64,000 nt of DNA from DSYU01 sp964437595 (GTDB taxonomy: Bacteria > Chloroflexota > Anaerolineae > Anaerolineales > Anaerolineaceae). The stretch's first letter is position 1. The number at the start of each line of letters is the position of its first letter. The position numbers and the translations under genes were made by a program. The notes below the pieces were generated by a model. The model searched no databases. It worked only from the letters and a program-made list of their open reading frames with translations, and was not told the origin of the DNA. Shown piece after piece: positions 50,205 through 58,569 of the stretch. The DNA lies in NCBI GenBank assembly GCA_964437595.1, contig CAYTHO010000011.1, positions 27,255 to 91,254 on the forward strand. The letters are read 5' to 3'.

Positions 50205-52253
50205 ATGCCCAACCGATTGATCCATGAGACTTCCCCATACCTGCTCCAGCACGCTCATAACCCGGTAGACTGGTACCCCTGGGGACCAGAGGCCCTGCAG
50301 AAGGCGCTTGCTGAAAACAAGCCCATCTTCCTCAGTATCGGGTATGCCGCCTGCCACTGGTGCCACGTGATGGAACATGAGTCTTTTGAAGACCCAGAGA
50401 CCGCGCTCATCCTGAACGATTACTTCGTACCGATTAAAGTCGACCGCGAAGAACGCCCAGACCTCGACAGCATCTACATGAATGCCGTGGTAATGATGAC
50501 CGGGCAGGGCGGCTGGCCGATGAGCCTTTTCCTCACCCCCAAGGGCGAGCCTTTTTATGGAGGCACATACTTTCCTCCAGCGCGGCGCTTCGGCATGCCC
50601 TCTTTTCTTGAAGTATTGACTGCCGTTGCCAGGTCCTGGGAAAAAGACCGTGAAGAGATCCACCGGGTAAGCGCTGAACTGGTCCAGCACCTGCGCCAGA
50701 CCACCACCTGGGGCGGGTCAACAGGCGCGCTGCGGCTTGAAGCGCTGCGGCAGGCCGCCCAGGCTTTGCTCAAGAGCTATGATTGGAACATGGGCGGCTG
50801 GGGGGGCGCGCCGCGCTTCCCGCAGCCGATGGCTATTGAATTTCTGCTGCTGCAGGCCACCCGCGGCGACCAGAAGGCGCTCGAAGCTGCGACCCACGCG
50901 CTGGAGCAGATGAGCCATGGGGGAATGTACGATGTGGTGGGGGGCGGCTTCCACCGCTACAGCACCGATGACCGCTGGCTGGTGCCGCATTTCGAAAAGA
51001 TGCTGTACGATAACGGGCAGCTAGCCCTGGCTTACCTCCACGCTTACCTGCTCACAGGCAACCGCGCCTTTCGCCAGATATGCACGGAGACACTGGATTT
51101 TATCCAGCGCGAAATGACCCACCCGCAAGGCGGTTTTTACAGCAGCCTGGATGCCGATTCCGACGGGCACGAGGGCAGGTATTACGTCTGGCAACCTGCC
51201 GAAATCGAAGCGGCGCTGCCTGATTCTGAAGACCGCGCGCTGTTTCACCAGGTTTACACTGTTACCAGGCCGGGGAATTTCGAGGGTTATAACATCCTTC
51301 AGCGCAAAGGCAGCCTGTCCGAACTGTCCGGGCAGTCTGGCATCAGCGAAGAAAACCTGATCCGCCGCCTCGAAAGCATCCACAAGCAGTTGTATGCCAC
51401 ACGCGAGCAGCGCGCCCGCCCCCTAACCGATGACAAAGTGCTGGCCTCCTGGAATGCCCTGGCGCTGCGCGCGTTTGCCGAAGCGGGGCGCTACCTCCAA
51501 CGGGCCGATTACCTTGAAATTGCCCGCCGCAATGCCGATTTCTTGCTGCGCGAGCTGTACCCCGCAGACCGCCTGCTGCGCGCCTGGCGCGAGGGGCAGG
51601 CGCGCCACAACGCCTTTTTGGAGGATTACGCCGGGCTGGCGCTGGCCCTGCTGCACCTGTACCAGAGCGACCCCAATCCGCGCTGGTACCAGGCCGCGGT
51701 GCGGCTTGTGGAGGATATGCTGGCCCATTTCCGCAGTCCGCAGGGTGGGTTTTTCGACACCCGCAGCGACCACGGCGAATTAATCACCCGCCCCAGTGAA
51801 ACCCAGGATAACGCGACCCCTTCCGGAAGCGCCCTGGCAACCAGCGCCCTGCTCCCCCTGGCGGCTTATGATGATCGGGAAGACTTACGCGCTCTGGCAG
51901 AGGGAATGCTCTCCACACTGCAAGACACTGCCGCTCAGCACCCCACGGCGTTTGCCTGCTGGCTGCAGGGGCTCGACTTTGCCGTTGGCCCGGTGCGTCA
52001 GATTGCCGTGGCTGGCCCGCTGGCTGCCCCAGATACCCAGGCGCTGCTGGCAGAAATCTGGCGCGCATACCGCCCAAGAACGGTGGTCGCTGCGGCAGGC
52101 CCATCTGCGGCCCCAGGAACAGCTTCCTCTGCGCCTGCGCTGCTGCGAGATCGCGGCATGATCTACGATTTGCCCACAGCCTATGTTTGCCAGGGCTTTG
52201 TGTGCAAACTGCCGGTAACGGATGTGGACGGGCTGAGGCAACAATTGGCCTGA
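50205..52253 (+). CDS. YyaL/SSP411-family protein (thioredoxin-like plus six-hairpin glycosidase-like domain)
   Basis: The 682-residue protein opens with the invariant family signature LIHETSPYLLQHAHNPVDWY and a thioredoxin-like domain (DUF255) with the CHWC active-site-like motif in GYAACHWCHVMEHESFED. Residues about 170-560 form an (alpha/alpha)6 barrel related to N-acylglucosamine epimerases: GGWGGAPRFPQPM, YDVVGGGFHRYSTDDRWLVPHFEKMLYDN, GGFYSSLDADSDGHEG and DDKVLASWNALALRAFAEAG. Length is normal. The biochemical role of the family is not established. It uses its own promoter; GGGTGG lies 13 nt before the ATG. Confidence 0.93.
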   Translation: MPNRLIHETSPYLLQHAHNPVDWYPWGPEALQKALAENKPIFLSIGYAACHWCHVMEHESFEDPETALILNDYFVPIKVDREERPDLDSIYMNAVVMMTGQGGWPMSLFLTPKGEPFYGGTYFPPARRFGMPSFLEVLTAVARSWEKDREEIHRVSAELVQHLRQTTTWGGSTGALRLEALRQAAQALLKSYDWNMGGWGGAPRFPQPMAIEFLLLQATRGDQKALEAATHALEQMSHGGMYDVVGGGFHRYSTDDRWLVPHFEKMLYDNGQLALAYLHAYLLTGNRAFRQICTETLDFIQREMTHPQGGFYSSLDADSDGHEGRYYVWQPAEIEAALPDSEDRALFHQVYTVTRPGNFEGYNILQRKGSLSELSGQSGISEENLIRRLESIHKQLYATREQRARPLTDDKVLASWNALALRAFAEAGRYLQRADYLEIARRNADFLLRELYPADRLLRAWREGQARHNAFLEDYAGLALALLHLYQSDPNPRWYQAAVRLVEDMLAHFRSPQGGFFDTRSDHGELITRPSETQDNATPSGSALATSALLPLAAYDDREDLRALAEGMLSTLQDTAAQHPTAFACWLQGLDFAVGPVRQIAVAGPLAAPDTQALLAEIWRAYRPRTVVAAAGPSAAPGTASSAPALLRDRGMIYDLPTAYVCQGFVCKLPVTDVDGLRQQLA

Positions 52254-52268
52254 CCCGCAATATAGAGA

Positions 52269-52305
52269 GGATCAATAAACCGGGCCTGGCCCGGTTTATT
52301 GATCC
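52269..52305. terminator. Near-perfect palindromic bidirectional terminator
   Basis: 52269-52286 (GGATCAATAAACCGGGCC) and 52288-52305 are exact inverted copies around a single central T: GC-rich core, A/T-rich shoulders. It serves the convergent YyaL-like and TGS/uridine-kinase genes and touches the stop codon of the latter at 52305. Confidence 0.9.
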
Positions 52306-54047
52306 TAATCCATGACTTTGACTTTCCGATCCCACAGTTGGAACTCACGCAAGATCGAGCCGCCGATGAATTCCCGTTCAATCGAGTTATCTGGTATCAG
52401 GTCAACATTCAAGGGCAGGAACCACTCCAGGAAGGTCAGCAGGCGCTTGGCCTCGATAAACTCTGGGGTCCCAAAGGGCACCTGGCGCAGGAGCGGCTCC
52501 GCCAGGGGCTTCAGCGCCGCTACCTCGTAGACCAATGCGGAGTTAAACATCACATCCGCATTTTCCTGATATGGGAAGATATGGCGCTTCTCACCGCGCC
52601 GCACCGATTCCCAGCGCCGGATGGTTACCTGCGCCGGGTAGCCCCGCTCGCGCGCGTCGCGTACGATACGGCGGATCAGGCGCGTGTCGGTGGTTGAGAT
52701 GCGGTTGTAGCGGTCCAGGTTGAGCTGTGTCAGGCAGGAGACATATATGCGGAAGGTCTGGTCGGTTGATAGGTCCGGCAGCAAGTTCGGGTTAAGGCCG
52801 TGTATGCCTTCCAGGATAATGATCTGGTCTTTTTCAAGGCGGACCACATTCCCGGGCAGGCTTTTCCCCAGCTTGAAATCAAAATGCGGAAGCTGCACTT
52901 CTTCCCCGGCGATCAGGCGCTGCAAGTCCGACTGCATGCGCTCGCGGTTCAATGCGCCAAGAGACTCAAAATCGAAGTTGCCGTTTTCATCCTTCGGCGT
53001 CTGGTCGCGGTCGACGAAATAATTATCCATTTCCAGGGCATAGGGGGTGACGCCCTGGGCCAGGAGCTGGACCGAGAGCCGCTTGGAGAAGGTGGTTTTT
53101 CCAGAAGAGGACGGTCCGGCGATCAGGATGATGCGGGCTTTTTTCGCATCGCTGACAAATTTTTCGGCAATTTCGCTGATCAACCGCTCGTGCAGCGCTT
53201 CAGATACCAGGATTATTTCACGCACCCGCCCGCTGACAATCGCGTCGTTGAGCGCACCAGCGTTTTCAATCCCCAGGTGAGAGAGCCAGTTACCATACTG
53301 CCGGAAGGTGTTTAGCAGTTTGGGATAATCTGGCATTGGCAGCAGTTCTTTCGGAGAATGCCGCCGCGGGAAGCGCAGCACAAAGCCTCCCTGCGCTTCA
53401 CGGCGCAGGCCAAACCACTGCAGGTAGCCGGTTGAAGGCACCATGTACCCATGGTGGTAATCCTTGTGCCCATCGATCGAATACAGCACCAGGTGTTCCT
53501 TGGTGCGGTGCTTCAAAAGGCGCACCTTATCAAACTGTTTCTTTTGCTGGAAGTATTCGATCGCTTCCTCTAACGGCACCTGAACGCGGCAGAGGGGCAA
53601 ATCCTGATCCACCAACTCGCGCATGTGCTTTTCCAGCGCATCTAGTTCAGCCTTACGTAACGAAGGCCGCCCAACCACTTCGCAGTAAAAACCGCCCGAG
53701 GAAACGGAATGGTCAACGTTCAGTTCCGCTTCTGGGAACAGGTCTTCGAATGCTGTTTCCAGCAGGAATATAATCGAACGCCGGTAGATACGCGCACCGT
53801 CCGCATCCGACATGGTGACCGGCTGGATGCGGGACTCCATGGTGATGGGGTAAGTCAGCTCGCGCAGTTCGCCATTGATGATCGCCCCTACAATCGGCGG
53901 GTTGAGCCATTCGGGGGTTGCCTGTAAAAACATTTCTACCGCGGTACCCCGTGGCCCTGAATAAACGCGACCATCGGGCAAATGAATTTCAACCGTTGGT
54001 CGAGCCTCTACTGCTTGAATTTTATCTGTTATGGTTCGCTCGAACAT
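52305..54047 (-). CDS. Uridine-kinase-like nucleoside kinase with N-terminal TGS and ThrRS-editing-like domains
   Basis: The 580-residue protein has a TGS domain at about 15-80 (VEIHLPDGRVYSGPRGTAVE), a region resembling the threonyl/alanyl-tRNA synthetase second additional domain with the FPEAELNVDHSVSSGGFYCE pattern at about 90-230, a linker, and a C-terminal P-loop kinase of the uridine kinase family at about 300-500: GPSSSGKTTFSKRL Walker A, MDNYFVDRDQTP, IILEGIHGLNP and RLIRRIVRDARERG. The same fusion is known from Thermotogae, Firmicutes and Chloroflexi and phosphorylates a nucleoside of unestablished identity. The tRNA-synthetase-like half probably binds RNA or senses a ligand. Confidence 0.93.
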   Translation of the reverse strand: MFERTITDKIQAVEARPTVEIHLPDGRVYSGPRGTAVEMFLQATPEWLNPPIVGAIINGELRELTYPITMESRIQPVTMSDADGARIYRRSIIFLLETAFEDLFPEAELNVDHSVSSGGFYCEVVGRPSLRKAELDALEKHMRELVDQDLPLCRVQVPLEEAIEYFQQKKQFDKVRLLKHRTKEHLVLYSIDGHKDYHHGYMVPSTGYLQWFGLRREAQGGFVLRFPRRHSPKELLPMPDYPKLLNTFRQYGNWLSHLGIENAGALNDAIVSGRVREIILVSEALHERLISEIAEKFVSDAKKARIILIAGPSSSGKTTFSKRLSVQLLAQGVTPYALEMDNYFVDRDQTPKDENGNFDFESLGALNRERMQSDLQRLIAGEEVQLPHFDFKLGKSLPGNVVRLEKDQIIILEGIHGLNPNLLPDLSTDQTFRIYVSCLTQLNLDRYNRISTTDTRLIRRIVRDARERGYPAQVTIRRWESVRRGEKRHIFPYQENADVMFNSALVYEVAALKPLAEPLLRQVPFGTPEFIEAKRLLTFLEWFLPLNVDLIPDNSIEREFIGGSILREFQLWDRKVKVMD

Positions 54048-54394
54048 GTTCCTTATCCTTAAAATCGGACATGTATTTTATCACTGAATGATCGTTTGTC
54101 TTCGTAAGATCGCGGTCGTTCTGACGGTTTATCTTTGCTGCCCCGAGACAAGGGTAACCTACCGCCATTAAGAATGGAGAGACGTTCTAATAAAAACAAC
54201 GACTTGGACGACCAAACATTGCATGACAATAGTGTAAAATATGCCAGGCCCTCACGGCGCCATGGGCAATACCTATAGAACTCGGGCAGTTGGAATTTCA
54301 CTCAACTATCCCCCGTGTTTCATTATAACAATGTTATGCCAGACGTAAATTTACAATCACCAAACTTTTCTACGATTCCAGCCGGAGTGTGGAC
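54048..54394. other. Divergent intergenic region, 347 nt
   Basis: No convincing gene is present; the only sizeable reading frame (54059-54301, - strand, 80 codons) has no ribosome site and no recognisable motif. An ATAAC-AAT-GTTAT inverted repeat at 54325-54337 overlaps a TATAAC that could be a -10 box for the lipM-like gene. TAAAATATG near 54235 is another -10-like sequence. Nothing stronger was seen. Confidence 0.4.
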
Positions 54395-55216
54395 ATGCAG
54401 CCTGCCTTATGGCGATTAATTCGAACGGAACCCGCGGAAGGCGCGTGGAACATGGCAGTTGATGAAGCGATCTTAGAAGCGGTTGGGAGCGGCGATGCAC
54501 TGCCCACGCTGCGCCTGTACGCCTGGGAACCACCCTGCCTGTCTTTAGGGTTCGCCCAACCGGTGAGTGACGTAGATTTATCCGCACTGGCCCGCCATGG
54601 TTGGCAGCTCGTACGCCGCCCAACCGGTGGTCGGGCTATCTTACACACCGATGAGCTGACCTATTCTGTGATCGCTCCGGGCGACGAGCCGCGGGTGGCG
54701 GGCAGTGTGCTGGAAAGCTACCGGCGGCTTTCGCAGGCGCTGGTACAGGCGCTGCAGCGCCTGGGGTTGCCGGCCCAGGCCGATAAAGAATATGCGCTCC
54801 CCACCGGGGCTCGGGTAGGGGAGCCGGTGTGCTTTGAGGTCCCCTCAAACTATGAGATTACCGTGACAGGCAAAAAGCTCATCGGAAGCGCGCAGGCCCG
54901 CCGCAAGCAGGGGGTTCTGCAGCACGGGTCGCTCCCACTGTGCGGCGATCTGACGCGCATCACCCAGGCGCTGGTGTATCCGGATGAAACGGCGCGCGCG
55001 CGCGCAGCCGCACGCCTTCTGGAACACGCCACGAACGTAGAAATACTAGGCCAACCGCTCACCTGGGAAGCCAGCGCCGCTGCGTTTGCCGCTGCATTTC
55101 GAGAAACGCTGAAGCTCGAATTTCAGGAAGCGCCGCTCAGCGCCAGCGAGCTGCGCCGGGCAGGCGAGCTGGTGGAGCAAAAATACGCCCACCCCTCCTG
55201 GACAAACCGGGCATGA
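54395..55216 (+). CDS. lipM: Octanoyltransferase LipM-like / lipoate-protein ligase family
   Basis: The 273-residue protein belongs to the BPL/LplA/LipB superfamily: GAWNMAVDEAILEA, RRPTGGRAILHTDELTYSV, and SNYEITVTGKKLIGSAQARR with the substrate-binding lysine, then GVLQHGSLPL. Cys146 in PVCFEVPSNYEI is at the position of the catalytic cysteine of B. subtilis LipM, which transfers octanoyl from ACP to lipoyl domains. That favours LipM over a lipoate-protein ligase. I chose ATG 54395 with GGAG 7 nt upstream; the in-frame GTG at 54389 is too close to the site. No lipA or target enzyme is adjacent. Confidence 0.88.
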   Translation: MQPALWRLIRTEPAEGAWNMAVDEAILEAVGSGDALPTLRLYAWEPPCLSLGFAQPVSDVDLSALARHGWQLVRRPTGGRAILHTDELTYSVIAPGDEPRVAGSVLESYRRLSQALVQALQRLGLPAQADKEYALPTGARVGEPVCFEVPSNYEITVTGKKLIGSAQARRKQGVLQHGSLPLCGDLTRITQALVYPDETARARAAARLLEHATNVEILGQPLTWEASAAAFAAAFRETLKLEFQEAPLSASELRRAGELVEQKYAHPSWTNRA

Positions 55217-55243
55217 ACACGAAGCCCCTCAGAAACTGCCCGG

Positions 55244-55966
55244 CTATGGCTGCGCGGCAGGCGTCACCGTGGGCAGGGTTTTGTTGTCTTTCACAAAAAT
55301 GACTTCCGGGTATCCCAACCCGCGGAACATGCGCGACAGATAACCTTCGGCGTTCTGCTCTGCCTGCACCAGCACGCCATCTTCCATAGCGCCTTTGAGG
55401 ATTTCTTTTTCAGCCGCGCCTCGCGCTGCCGTCTCCAGGTTGATATCTCCTTTCGTCAGCAGCCCGGTATCGCGGTTGTAAACGTAGGATTTTTCATTAT
55501 CCAGGGCCACCACAAAAACCTCGGCGGGGGGCAGCCGTACGTATAGAATATTCCCCTCCACCCACATATCCTCCGGGCGCATGCGCGCCATATCGATCCC
55601 GGCAATTACCTTGCCGTGCCCGACAAAAATCAGTTTATCGCCAAAAAGAAACGCCAGCTCGCTCTGCCCTGTTTCCGCGGTGATCACCTTTTCCATGGTG
55701 TATTGGATGGTTTCCAGCCGGGCCAGCGAGCGCACATCATGAATGATGGTTACCGGGTCGGGGAGCACCGTTGGCGTTGGGTTCATGAATTGGGCAACGC
55801 GAGTAGCCAGCGTGTGGTTCGTTTCCGTGACGGGTGAAAGCGCTTCTTCAGCCGTGCGCCGCACCAGCTCGGTAATCCCCACCACCAGGCCGACCATAAA
55901 CAGGCCCAGAACCAGAATCGCGGCGAGAAAAATCAAAACGCCTTTGGTAACATTGTTCATTTTCAT
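55244..55966 (-). CDS. DUF4230-family membrane-anchored protein
   Basis: The 240-residue protein has one N-terminal helix (about 8-32) and an outside or soluble domain with the DUF4230 pattern: VRSLARLETIQYTMEKVITAE, FVGHGKVIAGIDMARM, ILYVRLPPAEVFVVALDNEKSYVYNRDTGLL and an AEKEIL...A helix at the end. The function of DUF4230 is unknown. GGAG lies 6 nt before the ATG (GGAGCGAGAGATG). It converges on the lipM-like gene with 27 nt between; no hairpin was seen there. Confidence 0.88.
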   Translation of the reverse strand: MKMNNVTKGVLIFLAAILVLGLFMVGLVVGITELVRRTAEEALSPVTETNHTLATRVAQFMNPTPTVLPDPVTIIHDVRSLARLETIQYTMEKVITAETGQSELAFLFGDKLIFVGHGKVIAGIDMARMRPEDMWVEGNILYVRLPPAEVFVVALDNEKSYVYNRDTGLLTKGDINLETAARGAAEKEILKGAMEDGVLVQAEQNAEGYLSRMFRGLGYPEVIFVKDNKTLPTVTPAAQP

Positions 55967-56108
55967 CTCTCGCTCCTTCCTTTCCTAATGAACCCTGTGT
56001 GTTGAGCCAGAACTGCTCTCTGACCTGGTCGATCTCCCCAAGCAACCATTCGACCAAAGCATCGTTATTGATTATAATCGTTCTGGGTTAACTTCGTTTA
56101 TTCAGCAG

Positions 56109-57191
56109 GTGCATTGGGTGAGGTTCTCCACACTTAGTCGTTTTCCGAGGGCGGCGTTTGCCACGATTTCACTGGCACTCATGAGTATTTTAATCATGAC
56201 GCTGGTTAGCTCGTGCGGGGCAAATTCCCCACGATCTACACCTGTCTCGCCAACCCTCACGGTGACGGCCACCTTCCCGCCTACCTTTACCCCCACCCCC
56301 CTGCCTTTTGGCACAGGTTCCAATCCTTTTGTGATTGGCCTGGTTTCTGAAACAGAAGACCCGCAAATTGCCGCTGCTGCCGCCGAGTTGGCCAGCCGGA
56401 TTTCGAACCTGGCAAAAGTGAGCGTAGTTGGGCGCGTATATCCTAGCTATGCGCAACTCCTGGAAGCCATGGAAAAAAAGGAAGTTCATATAACCTGGCT
56501 GCCTCCCCTCACCTACTTATACGCCAGCAGCGAAGGGCTGGCCGATGTTGCACTGCTGACCAACCATTTCGGGGTGTACCTGTACGGAACGCAGTTCCTT
56601 GCCAACGTCAACAACGAGTTCACGCCCTATTTTGACCCCATCAGCGGATTAAGCTCAGCTGATGCCGCGACTGCCCTGGAACAATTCGCCGACCTGCGCC
56701 CTTGCTATTTCGATGAGGAGTCTGCCTCTGGATATATCTTACCGGCTGGCATGCTTCAACAAAATAATATCAACACCCAGCCGGCTGTCCTGGCGCAGAG
56801 CCATACCGCCATCATCCGCGCCTTGTATATCCAGGGCGTCTGCGATTTTGGCGCCACGTTTGCCATTTCCGGCGACCCGCGCACCGCTTCAGCCATCCAG
56901 GGCGATCTGACGGACGTGATGAACCGCGTGATCGTCATCTGGCGCTCTGAGGCGGTCATTCCCAATGTGAGCCTTTCGTTCCTGGCAGGCCTCTCTGAGG
57001 GTGATCGCCATACGCTGACCACTGCCTTCCTCGACCTTGCCAGAGCGGATGACGGGAAAGCGCTGCTCAGCCTATCTGCCAACGGCTATCAGATTGAAGA
57101 TATCAAACCGGTTGACGATACCATTTACGACCCGCTGCGCGATGCGGCTGAAGCGCTGAACCTGGAGCTGGAAAATTTTTTGGGCAAATAG
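56109..57191 (+). CDS. PhnD-like periplasmic-binding lipoprotein (orphan)
   Basis: The 360-residue protein has a hydrophobic signal with lipobox at about Cys36 (MTLVSSCGANS), then a Thr/Pro-rich spacer (TPVSPTLTVTATFPPTFTPT) and a binding-protein fold. NPFVIGLVSETEDPQ, VVGRVYPSYAQLLEAMEKKEVHITWLPPLTYLYA, and LRPCYFDEESASGYILPAGML match the PhnD/phosphite-binding family. No ABC permease or ATPase gene is nearby, so transport of phosphonate is not supported; it may be a sensory or unlinked binding protein. The frame starts at GTG 56109; GTG 56118 is another candidate and no clear ribosome site decides. Confidence 0.82.
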   Translation: MHWVRFSTLSRFPRAAFATISLALMSILIMTLVSSCGANSPRSTPVSPTLTVTATFPPTFTPTPLPFGTGSNPFVIGLVSETEDPQIAAAAAELASRISNLAKVSVVGRVYPSYAQLLEAMEKKEVHITWLPPLTYLYASSEGLADVALLTNHFGVYLYGTQFLANVNNEFTPYFDPISGLSSADAATALEQFADLRPCYFDEESASGYILPAGMLQQNNINTQPAVLAQSHTAIIRALYIQGVCDFGATFAISGDPRTASAIQGDLTDVMNRVIVIWRSEAVIPNVSLSFLAGLSEGDRHTLTTAFLDLARADDGKALLSLSANGYQIEDIKPVDDTIYDPLRDAAEALNLELENFLGK

Positions 57192-57243
57192 CGCTTGCGC
57201 GCAGATTCCCCATAGAACCAGGTTTCGAAGTAAAATTCCAGGC

Positions 57244-57900
57244 ATGTTTCGAAAAACAGCCCGATTCCTCTTACGCACCCTGCTGCTTGCTGGTCTGGCG
57301 GCCCTGCTTCTCCTGGGTATCCCTCGCCTGATCGCAGAGTTCTATGCCCGCCCCCGCCTGTTCACCGGCGATACGGTTTCGCACAAACCTATTGCAATCG
57401 TGTTCGGCGCAGGCCTCCAGCGCAACGGCACCCCCTCGCCGGTTCTGCGGGACCGGGTGGAAACCGCCGCCCAGTTATACACCGATGGGAAGGTCGATAA
57501 GCTTTTGATGAGCGGCGACAACCGCTTTGTGAATTATAACGAGCCAGGGGCAATGCGCGACTATGCCATCAGCCTGGGTGTGCCAGACGAGGATATCGTC
57601 CTCGATTATGCCGGTCGACGCACGTACGATACCTGTTACCGCGCCCGTCATATTTTTGGCGTCCACGAGGCCGTTCTCATCACCCAGGGATTCCACATGC
57701 CCCGCGCTCTGGTAACCTGCAATAACCTGGGGTTGGAATCGGTTGGCGTGCCGGCATCGAACCTGTACTATCTGCGCAGGTACCGCTTCTATTGGAATAT
57801 CCGCGAGCTGCTCGCAACACCGGTCGCCTTGTGGGAAGTGTGGGTATCTCGCCCGCTGCCCGTCTTAGGCAAACCCGAGCCCATCTTCACGGGCAAGTAA
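57244..57900 (+). CDS. SanA/YdcF (DUF218)-family membrane protein
   Basis: The 218-residue protein has an N-terminal membrane helix (about 8-30) and a DUF218 domain: IAIVFGAGLQRNGTPSPVLRDRVETA, KLLMSGDNR, EPGAMRDYAISLGVPDEDIVLD, RRTYDTCYRARHIFG and LITQGFHMPRAL, which are the SanA signatures. SanA-type proteins are linked to envelope integrity and drug resistance; the chemistry is unknown. It follows the PhnD-like gene by 52 nt on the same strand and may share its transcript. Confidence 0.92.
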   Translation: MFRKTARFLLRTLLLAGLAALLLLGIPRLIAEFYARPRLFTGDTVSHKPIAIVFGAGLQRNGTPSPVLRDRVETAAQLYTDGKVDKLLMSGDNRFVNYNEPGAMRDYAISLGVPDEDIVLDYAGRRTYDTCYRARHIFGVHEAVLITQGFHMPRALVTCNNLGLESVGVPASNLYYLRRYRFYWNIRELLATPVALWEVWVSRPLPVLGKPEPIFTGK

Positions 57901-57917
57901 TTCAAAAGCGCTCCCAA

Positions 57918-57948
57918 CCCTGCCAGCCTCCCGAAATAGCTGGCAGGG
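57918..57948 (+). terminator. Hairpin after the SanA-like gene
   Basis: CCCTGCCAGC at 57918-57927 pairs with GCTGGCAGGG at 57939-57948, a perfect 10-bp stem with an 11-nt loop, followed by AATTTGC. The weak U-tract makes partial termination or read-through into the HD-domain gene likely. Confidence 0.6.
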
Positions 57949-57984
57949 AATTTGCAACCATTGCTCATGTGCGAAGGAGGTTCC

Positions 57985-58554
57985 ATGGACAGCGCCGAGG
58001 CTTTATCGATTGTAAAAGAGTATGTGAAAAGCCCAAACCTGATCAATCATATGCTGGCGGTGGAAGCTGCCATGCGCTTTTATGCCCGCAAATACGGCGA
58101 GGATGAAGCATTGTGGGGATTAACCGGCCTGCTGCATGATTTCGACTGGGAAATCCACCCCACCCTGGAAGAGCATCCCCAGGCGGGCGCGCCCATTTTA
58201 CGCGAGCGCGGCGTGCCGGAAGAAATCGTGCGCGCCGTTCTCAGCCATGCGGACCATACCGGCATTCCGCGCGAGACGACCATGCAGAAAGCACTGTACG
58301 CCTGTGACGAAATTACCGGCCTGGTCACTGCCGTGGCGCTGGTGCGCCCTTCGCGCTCGCTCTATGACCTATCGGCTTCTTCGGTAAAGAAAAAGTGGAA
58401 AGATAAGGCATTTGCCGCCGGAGCCAACCGAGACGAAATCAGCCAGGCTGCCCAGGAATTCGGGCTTGAGCTATGGGAACACACCGACAACGTGATCCTT
58501 GCCATGCGCTCCATCGCGCCGGAATTGGGTCTGGAAGGAAATCTTCAACCATAA
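57985..58554 (+). CDS. HD-domain hydrolase
   Basis: The 189-residue protein has the HDIG-type pattern: LINHMLAVEAAMRFYA (first His), GLLHDFDWE (HD pair), EEHPQAGAPIL and LSHADHTGIPRETTMQKALYACDEI for the later metal ligands. The chemistry is predicted phosphohydrolase activity on nucleotides, substrate unknown. AAGGAGG lies 4 nt before the ATG at 57985; an upstream in-frame ATG at 57952 is less likely. The next gene follows after 15 nt, so the two are probably co-transcribed. Confidence 0.9.
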   Translation: MDSAEALSIVKEYVKSPNLINHMLAVEAAMRFYARKYGEDEALWGLTGLLHDFDWEIHPTLEEHPQAGAPILRERGVPEEIVRAVLSHADHTGIPRETTMQKALYACDEITGLVTAVALVRPSRSLYDLSASSVKKKWKDKAFAAGANRDEISQAAQEFGLELWEHTDNVILAMRSIAPELGLEGNLQP

Positions 58555-58569
58555 GGAATCGAACCTGCT

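Noticed and set aside
54059..54301. 80-codon open frame on the - strand in the divergent intergenic region
   Set aside because: No ribosome site, no recognisable motif and a random-looking composition.
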